The notes under the pieces are model-generated. The model was not told the DNA's origin. It saw nothing but the letters and a program-made list of their open reading frames with translations, and did no database searches. 15,596 nt of DNA from Anaerolineaceae bacterium (lineage in GTDB: Bacteria; Chloroflexota; Anaerolineae; Anaerolineales; Anaerolineaceae): NCBI GenBank assembly GCA_017995665.1, contig JAGOIM010000012.1:1-15596 (forward strand), written 5' to 3'. This document shows, in pieces, positions 7,862 to 14,259 of this stretch. The position numbers and the translations under genes are program-made. Every line of letters begins with the position of its first letter. Position 1 is the first letter of the stretch.

Positions 7862-8563
7862 ATGCTTTATTTAGTAGCTACCCCGATTGGAAATTTAGGT
7901 GATATGACTTTTCGCGCAGTAGAAGTCCTGAAATCTGTGGATTTGATCGCCAGTGAAGATTCGCGTAAAACCAGCGTTTTGCTAAAGCATTATGATATCT
8001 CCAAACCGCAAACTGCTTTGAATAATTTTAATGAGCGCAAGGTTGTGCCAAGATTGTTAGAAAAATTGGAAGCGGGGGAGTCGATTGCCTTGGTTACAGA
8101 TGCAGGCACTCCGGGGATTTCTGACCCGGGCTATTTATTGACGCATGAGGCGATTCAGGCAGGGATTGAAGTGCAATCCATTCCCGGTCCTTCGGCGGTG
8201 ATTATGGCACTCACCTTGGCAGATTTACCACTGCACAGTTTCACCTTCAAGGGTTTTGCGCCAAATAAAGCCGGTCCGAGAAAAAGCTTTATTGCGATGG
8301 AAGCGGAATCACCCCATACACTTGTTTTTTACGAGAGTCCCTACCGTTTGATTGCTTTCTTACAAAATGCGCTTGAAGTTTTGGGCGATCGGAATGCGGT
8401 GGTGGCAAACGATTTGACCAAGAAGTTTGAAAGGCATTATCGCGGGAAGCTTTCGGAATTAATTGAAAAACTCTCCGAAGAAAAAATCAGGGGAGAGTTT
8501 GTGATTAGTATCGAAGGTTTGCGAAAAGAAAAGCTTAAAACGACAGAGGATTTAGATCTTTGA
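7862..8563 (+). CDS. rsmI: 16S rRNA (cytidine(1402)-2'-O)-methyltransferase
   Basis: RsmI uses S-adenosylmethionine to methylate the 2'-OH of C1402 of 16S rRNA, in the decoding centre of the 30S subunit. It has the tetrapyrrole-methylase fold. Family signatures are ATPIGNLGD (6-14), ASEDSRKT (30-37), LVTDAGTPGISDPG (77-90), IPGPSA (107-112) and VFYESPYRL near 155. At 233 residues it is shorter than E. coli RsmI (about 286), lacking the small C-terminal extension, which is common outside proteobacteria. The start has AGGAG 6 bases upstream. The last 29 bases overlap the 3' end of the convergent transporter gene. A second, more distant member of the same family lies at the right edge of the window. 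Confidence 0.94.
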   Translation: MLYLVATPIGNLGDMTFRAVEVLKSVDLIASEDSRKTSVLLKHYDISKPQTALNNFNERKVVPRLLEKLEAGESIALVTDAGTPGISDPGYLLTHEAIQAGIEVQSIPGPSAVIMALTLADLPLHSFTFKGFAPNKAGPRKSFIAMEAESPHTLVFYESPYRLIAFLQNALEVLGDRNAVVANDLTKKFERHYRGKLSELIEKLSEEKIRGEFVISIEGLRKEKLKTTEDLDL

Positions 8564-9263
8564 GATCTGAGTAAACCTCGACACCTTCCGCTTTTTTCAG
8601 TTTTTTGGTTATCCAATAGGTCGCTGGGGTAAAAAGCGCTTCAATCGTAATTTTGAAGATATAGTTGGTTAAGACAAGACTCCAGAACAATTCCCAGGGA
8701 AAGACACCGGTTGCACTGGCAATGAGGACGAAGACAATTGTGTCGAGGAATTCACCAACGATTGTGCTGGCGATGGTGCGCAACCAGAGATGTTTGGACT
8801 TGGTCAAATTTTTCATGACCGCCATAATCATTGAATTGGAGAAAGAACCAAGCAAATATCCGCTGACACTTGCAAGGATAATCCCACCACCACTGATTCC
8901 GCTTAAAATGTCATCGAAGGCTTTTTGCCCAACACCTTCCAGCCAACTTGCTTCGCCGGGGAGGTAGCGGATGAGCAGGAACATGAGGAAAGTGAAGATA
9001 AGGGATGCGAAGCCAATCCAAATTACGCGGCGCGATTTAGCATAGCCGTATACTTCGGTTAAGACATCGCCGAAAATGTAGGCGAAGGGGAAAAATAAGG
9101 TTCCGGCGTCGAAAGCAAGCGGAACATTTCCGATTGAAAAACCCCAGTCAATAATTTTTGCAGAAGAACCGAAATTGCTGAGAATCAGGATTACGGTAAA
9201 AGCTACCGTAACGAGATCGAGATATTTGAATTGAATATTTTTTGTGTCGTTTTTTGTTTCCAT
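8535..9263 (-). CDS. yhhQ: Queuosine-precursor transporter, YhhQ/VUT family
   Basis: YhhQ-family proteins are inner-membrane carriers. Studied members import 7-deazaguanine precursors (preQ0, preQ1) or queuine for queuosine synthesis. The 242-residue protein is hydrophobic, with about six membrane segments (roughly 14-34, 48-66, 80-99, 126-150, 163-190 and 193-215). It has the family signatures GDVLTEVYGY (65-74) and TIASTIVGEFLDT (163-175), with the acidic residues expected there. The call agrees with a tgt gene five genes away in the same window, whose product inserts such bases into tRNA. No preQ1 riboswitch is visible upstream. A -10-like TATAAC only 9 bases before the ATG, with no Shine-Dalgarno, suggests a very short or absent leader. 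Substrate specificity cannot be read from the sequence. Confidence 0.9.
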   Translation of the reverse strand: METKNDTKNIQFKYLDLVTVAFTVILILSNFGSSAKIIDWGFSIGNVPLAFDAGTLFFPFAYIFGDVLTEVYGYAKSRRVIWIGFASLIFTFLMFLLIRYLPGEASWLEGVGQKAFDDILSGISGGGIILASVSGYLLGSFSNSMIMAVMKNLTKSKHLWLRTIASTIVGEFLDTIVFVLIASATGVFPWELFWSLVLTNYIFKITIEALFTPATYWITKKLKKAEGVEVYSDLKDLNPLSF

Positions 9264-9272
9264 AGCTTGTAA

Positions 9273-9278
9273 GTTATA
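9273..9278 (-). promoter_or_regulatory. -10 element candidate for yhhQ (near-leaderless)
   Basis: The minus strand reads TATAAC here, ending 9 bases before the ATG at 9263. The transcript would start 2-3 bases before the ATG. The -35 candidate TTTCCT (9296-9301) is weak and lies inside the heptamer array. Confidence 0.35.
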
Positions 9279-9294
9279 CCGCAGAATTGAAAAT

Positions 9295-9322
9295 TAGGAA
9301 ACAGGAAAAAGAAAACAGGAAA
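9295..9322 (-). repeat. Degenerate 7-base tandem repeat array (left, minus strand)
   Basis: Read on the minus strand, four consecutive heptamers follow the pattern TTTCCTR, one of them degenerate (TTTTCTT). On the plus strand this appears as a 12-base direct repeat AAACAGGAAAAA at 9299 and 9313, 14 bases apart. It belongs to the same repeat family as the array at 9385-9454 but lies in the opposite orientation. Confidence 0.6.
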
Positions 9323-9384
9323 AAAGGGAATGGGAATTCAAAATCAATTTCTCTTAATTTTTTGTACGATTTTTTTGTTGATGG

Positions 9385-9454
9385 CTACCTAATCCCTCGC
9401 CCCTGGCCACTAATCTCTGTTAGCCGTTTCCTATTTCCTCTTACCTGTTACCTG
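9385..9454 (+). repeat. Degenerate 7-base tandem repeat array (right, plus strand)
   Basis: Ten successive heptamers run in register. C is at position 5 in all ten and T at position 6 in nine; the last two units are identical TTACCTG and the two before them are TTTCCTM. The consensus is roughly DYNCCTN. The array is noncoding, between two genes that diverge from this gap. It resembles in form the short tandemly repeated heptamers known from cyanobacteria. Confidence 0.65.
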
Positions 9455-9472
9455 ATAAATGTAAGTATTGTT

Positions 9473-9478
9473 TATAAT
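9473..9478 (+). promoter_or_regulatory. -10 element candidate for the pantothenate kinase gene
   Basis: A perfect TATAAT lies 29 bases before the ATG at 9508. The region that should hold the -35 is occupied by the last heptamers of the repeat array (TTACCT at 9448-9453, 19-base spacing), so the -35 is poor. Confidence 0.4.
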
Positions 9479-9507
9479 AAAGGCGAATAAAATATTCTGG
9501 AGGACGG

Positions 9508-10320
9508 ATGGGTATGATTCTTGGTTTAGATATTGGCGGAACGACGACGAAGGTTGTGGGGTATGAGTCGGGCGAACTGTTCGGCTTTTTGCGCGTCCAA
9601 GCAAGCGACCCATTTACATCGGGCAGTGGCGGTTTGGGCAGTTTCCTTAAAGAATCCGGCAGAGAATTAAGCCAGATTGATAAAATTCATGCAACCGGTG
9701 TTGGGGCGGCATACCTTCAGAATGAGCTTTTTGGTGTTCCGGTCAGACTTGTGCCTGAGTTTGATTGTGTCGGTTTAGGTGGCTTGCATTTAACCGATTT
9801 GAAGGAAGCAATTGTGGTTAGTATGGGTACGGGGACTTCAATCGTAGCAGCCCGAGGAAAAGTGATTGAGCATGTTATTGGTTCAGGGATAGGCGGGGGC
9901 ACCTTGCAAGGTTTGGCCCAATTATTGCTGAATGTCCATGATTTTGAAACGATTTCTGCTTTGGCTAATCAGGGCGATTTGCTCAAGGTCGATTTAAATA
10001 TCGGAGATATCAGCGCAAAAGCAATACCCGGGCTGACGGCGGACACGACAGCTTCTAATTTTGGGAAATTAAGCGATTTAGCATCGAAAGAAGATATCGC
10101 AGCCGGCATTGTGAATTTGGTTTTTCAATCGATTGGGACGGCGTCAGTTTTGGCTGCGCGTAACCATCAATTGGATAGTGTAATCATTACCGGCAATCTT
10201 TCTCAGATGCAATTGGGGCAGCTGATTTTAGAGAGATTTGAGCTGCTTTACAATAAGAAATTCATTATTCCTGAGAATGCTGAGTTTGCAACGGCAGTTG
10301 GTGCGGCAATTTATACCTAA
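9508..10320 (+). CDS. coaW: Type II pantothenate kinase
   Basis: It phosphorylates pantothenate with ATP, the first step of coenzyme A synthesis. It is an ASKHA-fold kinase like Staphylococcus aureus CoaW and eukaryotic PanK, unrelated to bacterial CoaA and CoaX. The phosphate-1 loop is DIGGTTTK (8-15). The EFD motif (84-86) carries the expected catalytic Glu. MGTGTS (106-111) and GIGGGTLQGL (127-136) form the nucleotide and substrate loops, and AVGAA near the C-terminus closes the fold. The length of 270 residues matches the bacterial type II enzymes. GGAGG (9499-9503) precedes two candidate starts, ATG 9508 (4-base spacing) and ATG 9514 (10-base spacing); either would leave the P-loop intact. 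Type II enzymes are typically insensitive to CoA feedback in S. aureus; whether that applies here is unknown. rsmE follows after 40 bases with its own candidate promoter. Confidence 0.9.
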   Translation: MGMILGLDIGGTTTKVVGYESGELFGFLRVQASDPFTSGSGGLGSFLKESGRELSQIDKIHATGVGAAYLQNELFGVPVRLVPEFDCVGLGGLHLTDLKEAIVVSMGTGTSIVAARGKVIEHVIGSGIGGGTLQGLAQLLLNVHDFETISALANQGDLLKVDLNIGDISAKAIPGLTADTTASNFGKLSDLASKEDIAAGIVNLVFQSIGTASVLAARNHQLDSVIITGNLSQMQLGQLILERFELLYNKKFIIPENAEFATAVGAAIYT

Positions 10321-10324
10321 GTTT

Positions 10325-10354
10325 TTGAATTCCTATGGATTAATGGGGTAAAAT
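10325..10354 (+). promoter_or_regulatory. Candidate rsmE promoter giving a leaderless mRNA
   Basis: TTGAAT (10325-10330, 4 of 6 matches) and TAAAAT (10349-10354, 5 of 6) are 18 bases apart. The -10 ends only 6 bases before the rsmE ATG, so transcription would begin at or beside the start codon. Confidence 0.45.
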
Positions 10355-10360
10355 TCAGAT

Positions 10361-11125
10361 ATGGACAGATTCTTTTTGAATAACGAACAAATTCTTGATG
10401 GGCATGTCACTTTCCCTGAAGATTTGACCAAACAGATTCGGAAAGTTTTGCGCCTTGACGCAAAAGACGCAGTGGTCGTTTTGGATAATTCCGGTTGGGA
10501 ATACTTGGTTCAGTTGGATGATGTCAAAGCGAAAAACGCGGTCGGACATGTTATGGATAAACAATTGGGCCGTCCCGAACCGGGTATTAAATTGAGCTTG
10601 GCGTACAGCCTGGCTCGCCGCGATAAAGTCGAAATGATTATTCAAAAAGCAACCGAAATCGGAATTGCAAAATTTTACCCCTATGTTTCGTCTCGTTCTT
10701 TGGTGCAAGATCTGAATACAAATCGGGCAAGACAAGAACGATTGGAAGCAATTGCACGGGAGGCTTGCGAACAAAGTATGCGTTCCAAATTACCGGAGCT
10801 GATGAACGTTTCATCTTTTGAGTCGATGTTAAAGGAAACCAGCGAGCACGATTTAAAATTGATTGCCTGGGAAGGAACCGCGATTGTTCAGCGGGTCTGT
10901 GCAGAAATGATTGAACCCCTGACGAAAAAAGAAAACCCTTCTTTGGTTATATTGATTGGTCCAGAGGGTGGTTTTAGCCCGGAAGAAGTCGCCTTGGCTG
11001 AAAAATATGGCTACGAACAAATTTCGTTTGGCAATAACATTTTCAGGATGGAAACTGCCTGTATCGCCGGTAGTGCAATCATGCGCCATTTGGTTGATAC
11101 GGTGCAATTAAATTGTCGACGATAG
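10361..11125 (+). CDS. rsmE: 16S rRNA (uracil(1498)-N(3))-methyltransferase
   Basis: RsmE is a SPOUT-class enzyme that methylates N3 of U1498 in helix 44 of 16S rRNA, acting on the assembled 30S subunit near the P site. At 254 residues it has the usual size. An N-terminal PUA-like barrel (about 1-70) precedes the SPOUT domain. Diagnostic motifs are KVEMIIQKATEIGI (89-102), ARRD just before it, ILIGPEGGFSPEE (198-209) and FGNNIFRMETA (223-233), which form the trefoil-knot SAM pocket. The start has no usable Shine-Dalgarno, and a promoter candidate abuts the ATG. The gene converges on the minus-strand operon, with 34 bases between stop codons; no clear intrinsic terminator is seen there. Confidence 0.95.
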   Translation: MDRFFLNNEQILDGHVTFPEDLTKQIRKVLRLDAKDAVVVLDNSGWEYLVQLDDVKAKNAVGHVMDKQLGRPEPGIKLSLAYSLARRDKVEMIIQKATEIGIAKFYPYVSSRSLVQDLNTNRARQERLEAIAREACEQSMRSKLPELMNVSSFESMLKETSEHDLKLIAWEGTAIVQRVCAEMIEPLTKKENPSLVILIGPEGGFSPEEVALAEKYGYEQISFGNNIFRMETACIAGSAIMRHLVDTVQLNCRR

Positions 11126-11159
11126 AATCGTATAAAATTTATCTCCTGGTTAAAGCAAT

Positions 11160-12626
11160 TTAGATTCTTAAGTGCCGGTTTGGTAAAAGGTTGCGCAACC
11201 TGCCCTTGGAAGCCTTAGCAGGACCGAGGTTGTTGCCTTCGGCATCACGCAAGGCAATCACCGTTCCGAGTTGGATGTCAGGTGGTTCGATGCCACGGAT
11301 ATCAAAACCTTTTAGCCATTGCTCTATCAGTTCACTCGGTATTTCCCAGATGTTTTTTTGAAATTGCGGGCCAAAACGGAGAACAATATCCGGGCTGAGT
11401 TCGAGTTTGTCTTTAATAAATTTGCCTAAAAGCATCCCGATAGCATTATAGGGTAAGGTGGCAAAGTTTTCAAGATAAGCAAGAGGAACCAGGTGAATTA
11501 GATCTTCTTTGCGCATAGCCACAAGGGAATGTGCTTCTAATAATGCGTTGAAATTGATTCCGTAAACATCTTCAATGAAAGTTTGAATGTAATTAACGAG
11601 GTTTTGAGAAATGTGGCTGTAGCCGGTTAGCCTAAATTCGCGGAATGGAGCCGGACTGTTCTCACTAGGCAAACTTTTCACTTTATTAATTTTGACGGCA
11701 AAAAAGCCGTTGGTTTGGAAAACAAAGGGCCAGATACGAAGTGAGTGGATGACATCCGGATGGAAAGTTTGGTTTTCAAATTCGGTAAGGCCTTTAATCT
11801 GATATTTTTGGGCAAATTGTTTGTCAACTTCAAAGCAGGTGGGGTAAGCCTCAAGCAGGACAGAGAGCACCGCCTCATCTTCTTCGGGTGCGAGAGTGCA
11901 GGTTGAATAGACTAATTCCCCGCCAACTTTTAGGGCTTTACCGGCTGAAATGAGCAGGGCGGTCTGGCGGCTTGCCAATCGACCACGTTCGTCATTAGTA
12001 ATCGGGCGATGTGGATGCGTGGATGATGCCCGAAGGCTCTGCATAGAACAAGGGGCATCCAGTAAAATCTGATCAAAGGTTTCTGGGAACCAATCGCCCC
12101 AGCGTTCCCCGGCATAGTTGGTTATGGCATAATTCGTCGCTCCCCAAGTTTGCAGGACGGTTCGTAAAGCCGATAAGCGCGAGGCGGAGGAATCATTTGC
12201 AATAACGAAATCACGGTCGAGTGAAGCGTCAATCATTTGAGTGGTTTTGCCACCGGGGGAGGCTGCCATGTCCAGCTTAAGCAAGGGTTTTTCTGGCTTG
12301 CTAAAAAGTGAAACCGGTAAGATTGAAGCAGCATCCTGAATGTAATATTGACCAAGCAAAAATTCAAGCGTCTGACTGGGCGAAGTCTGGGCATCAAAAA
12401 CCTGGAATGAGTCCTCAGAAAAAGCCAAATCTTCGCATTGCCAGCCGTATTTATCAGCCAACTCCCTAAGCCGTTTAGGGGCTGGTTTTTGGGCTTTGAG
12501 AAGGTTTAAACGCACAGCCGATGGGGCAATTCGGTCAGATTCGGAGAGAAGTGCCTGATATTCGTCTTCGGTTAAATAAGCTTTGTAGCGTTCCAAGGCT
12601 TGGACAATATCATCTTGAGGGCTCAT
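11160..12626 (-). CDS. RsmF/NSUN-family rRNA cytosine-C5 methyltransferase
   Basis: This is a SAM-dependent m5C RNA methyltransferase of the NOL1/NOP2/Sun family. The SAM motif is LDMAASPGGKT (118-128), motif IV is LLDAPCS (188-194) with Cys193, and motif VI is YSTCT (240-244) with the catalytic Cys243. Together they give the two-cysteine active site of the family. Unlike RsmB there is no NusB-like N-terminal domain. A long C-terminal part (about 300-488), ending in a G-P-A-K-x-x-x-G-R-L-R-N-x-L-P segment, resembles the C-terminal domain of E. coli RsmF (YebU), which methylates C1407. That target is an inference; C967 or other positions remain possible. The length is 488 residues, close to RsmF (479). 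The ATG overlaps the stop of the preceding gene (ATGA, 12623-12626), indicating translational coupling. It is the last gene of the operon. Confidence 0.88.
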   Translation of the reverse strand: MSPQDDIVQALERYKAYLTEDEYQALLSESDRIAPSAVRLNLLKAQKPAPKRLRELADKYGWQCEDLAFSEDSFQVFDAQTSPSQTLEFLLGQYYIQDAASILPVSLFSKPEKPLLKLDMAASPGGKTTQMIDASLDRDFVIANDSSASRLSALRTVLQTWGATNYAITNYAGERWGDWFPETFDQILLDAPCSMQSLRASSTHPHRPITNDERGRLASRQTALLISAGKALKVGGELVYSTCTLAPEEDEAVLSVLLEAYPTCFEVDKQFAQKYQIKGLTEFENQTFHPDVIHSLRIWPFVFQTNGFFAVKINKVKSLPSENSPAPFREFRLTGYSHISQNLVNYIQTFIEDVYGINFNALLEAHSLVAMRKEDLIHLVPLAYLENFATLPYNAIGMLLGKFIKDKLELSPDIVLRFGPQFQKNIWEIPSELIEQWLKGFDIRGIEPPDIQLGTVIALRDAEGNNLGPAKASKGRLRNLLPNRHLRI

Positions 12627-13453
12627 AGTTTGCTTTCCTTGTGTATAAAGAATATGATTTCATTACCAACCGGTTTTGATTCTAAATCCCAATTTTTAGT
12701 TTCGATTGCTTTTTCCACCAAGTGACGATGATAGCTTTCCAGGGAATGATGTCCTTTTAGGTCAAAGGCGGGCAAACTGAGAATGAAGGTTTTGACCTTT
12801 GTGTTTTCAATCAAGATGCGCGTAGAACCGGGCTGGCGTTTCTCGAGGCGATGGGCTTCCTTGAAGAAAAAAGCACAATCGGCTTGATCTTGGGAGGGAT
12901 TCAACAATATATCCTGCTGGATGGCTTCTGCTTTTATGCCTGCGCAATCAAAGAATTTTTGTAAGTATTGAATTCGACTACCGTTCAAGTCGTATGCCTT
13001 GAAGCTTGCCTGTGGAGCCATGTGAATCCAAGAGAGGCAGAGCGGATCGAGGGCACAAGCCAGGTCAAGAATGCTTTCCGGCTCGCCGATTACCTCATGG
13101 ATGGCGTCAAAAAAGGGCTGAATATGGGGAATTCGCTCTTTAGTGGAGGCATGTTTTGCCATCATTTTTAGACAATAAGTTTTTAGTGCCTCTTCTGACC
13201 TTAAGTCTACAAACCCGGATTCAAGATTTTTTATCTCTGCTTGATAATCAATATCTTCAAGATAGGGGGCAATCACGTTGTGGAGAGACTTGCGAAAGTT
13301 GTCCTTCAATTCTGAGAAATTCTTTGAATTAATCAGGTTTTGGTTAATTAAATCGAGCAGGAAGGCATCAGGCAGGTCCAAATCGCGATATTTATGCGAA
13401 TTGTGCACAGAGTCAATCAACTTGGAAACTTCTTTATCGGTCAGTGTGTTCAT
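12623..13453 (-). CDS. Diverged paralogue of the Rmt-type 16S rRNA methyltransferase
   Basis: This 276-residue protein is collinear with the gene just upstream of it and with RmtB/ArmA-type G1405-N7 methyltransferases (FmrO family). Shared landmarks are KHASTKERI (100-108), the SAM motif region ILDLACALDP (128-137), the FILSLP strand (223-228) and the C-terminal NEIIFFIHK. Key signatures have changed. The usual ACGLNP is ACALDP. The S-L-G-G-R-x-K-G-M loop conserved in the upstream copy and in RmtB is replaced by D-L-K-G-H-H-S-L-E. The central LKLLP motif is FKEAH, and the N-terminal R-T-R-L-H is reduced to FRKSLH. It may be an enzyme with another target, a weak or inactive partner of the upstream copy, or a decaying duplicate; the intact frame argues against decay. 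The start ATG overlaps the upstream stop by 4 bases (ATGA), and its own stop overlaps the next gene in the same way. Confidence 0.75.
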   Translation of the reverse strand: MNTLTDKEVSKLIDSVHNSHKYRDLDLPDAFLLDLINQNLINSKNFSELKDNFRKSLHNVIAPYLEDIDYQAEIKNLESGFVDLRSEEALKTYCLKMMAKHASTKERIPHIQPFFDAIHEVIGEPESILDLACALDPLCLSWIHMAPQASFKAYDLNGSRIQYLQKFFDCAGIKAEAIQQDILLNPSQDQADCAFFFKEAHRLEKRQPGSTRILIENTKVKTFILSLPAFDLKGHHSLESYHRHLVEKAIETKNWDLESKPVGNEIIFFIHKESKL

Positions 13454-14259
13454 TTTGAGATGAGGTAGACCGTTTCGTTCGGGAATTCGAAATGTTGAAT
13501 CGATGAGAAGTTTTCCCTTTCAACAAGGCGGGCGAAATGCTCGGCGTATGTTTGCTTCATGCCTTTTTCGCGACCACCCAAACTCTTGGAAGGGTAGGAA
13601 ATCAAGAAATGATTGGCTTGAACTGAGTCCAAAAGTCGTTTTGAAGCATTTGGATTGACTTGGTCGAGAATTGGTAACAGCTTAAGCATAATAGCCAGTT
13701 CGACTTTTTGAGAGGGAATTTCTGTCAACAAATTAGAGCTAAATGCTTCCCCGTTTTGGTTGATTATCTCGAAATAATTTTCGATAAAACCGAGCATCGG
13801 TTTGACAACATCACAGGCATAATAGACGGCATCTTCTGCCAATGGCATCCAGGGAATTGCGAGGGGATTCAAGCCACACGCCAAATCGAGGACGGAATGA
13901 ACCGGAGCGATTGAAGCCAGGGCTTGCTGATAAAAGCTTTCGAGGAAGGGCAAGCGCTCTTGCGTGGAGGCATGGAGCTTCATCATTTGCTTTGCAGTTT
14001 TATTTCGCGCTTCTTGATTATCCGCGGGGATAACTTTGAATATATCCTGCCACTTCGTATAGTCTAACTTAGTTGTGATGAATGCACCGGCCAAACGATG
14101 CAAACGGGTACGCGTTGTTTTCAGCGCGGTTTTCTCGTCTTTTTGGTTGCGCAATTCTTCAATCGCTATTTGCTTCACCAAAGTAAAATCAAGCTGAGCA
14201 TATTTGGAGCTTTCTTGAACTTTAGCGATGAAGGCATTTACTTTGTCTTCAGGCAACAT
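13450..14259 (-). CDS. Rmt/ArmA-type 16S rRNA (guanine(1405)-N(7))-methyltransferase homologue
   Basis: This 269-residue protein closely matches, from memory, the RmtB/ArmA/Sgm enzymes that methylate N7 of G1405 in helix 44 of 16S rRNA and so block 4,6-disubstituted deoxystreptamine aminoglycosides. Matching blocks in order are an N-terminal helical domain with TRTRLHRLAGAF (49-60), the signature LHASTQERL (95-103), the SAM motif VLDLACGLNPLA (123-134), IMLKLLPILDQ (190-200), ISYPSKSLGGREKGM (220-234) and a C-terminal ETVYLISK. The length is like RmtB (251) and ArmA (257). Its position inside a tgt operon, with no mobile element around it, suggests a native housekeeping or intrinsic gene, not an acquired resistance gene. 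It overlaps the tgt end by 11 bases and the next gene by 4 (ATGA). Activity on G1405 is inferred from the family. Confidence 0.85.
   Translation of the reverse strand: MLPEDKVNAFIAKVQESSKYAQLDFTLVKQIAIEELRNQKDEKTALKTTRTRLHRLAGAFITTKLDYTKWQDIFKVIPADNQEARNKTAKQMMKLHASTQERLPFLESFYQQALASIAPVHSVLDLACGLNPLAIPWMPLAEDAVYYACDVVKPMLGFIENYFEIINQNGEAFSSNLLTEIPSQKVELAIMLKLLPILDQVNPNASKRLLDSVQANHFLISYPSKSLGGREKGMKQTYAEHFARLVERENFSSIQHFEFPNETVYLISK

Noticed and set aside
8554..8568. Twin AGATCT palindromes at the rsmI 3' end
   Set aside because: Two 6-base palindromes 3 bases apart are short enough to be chance and fall in coding sequence.
9385..9454. CRISPR array
   Set aside because: The units are 7 bases in direct tandem with no spacers, and no cas gene is present.
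13450..14259. Acquired mobile aminoglycoside-resistance gene
   Set aside because: No transposase, integrase, inverted repeats or composition break surrounds it, and it is coupled in an operon with tgt and an rRNA methyltransferase.
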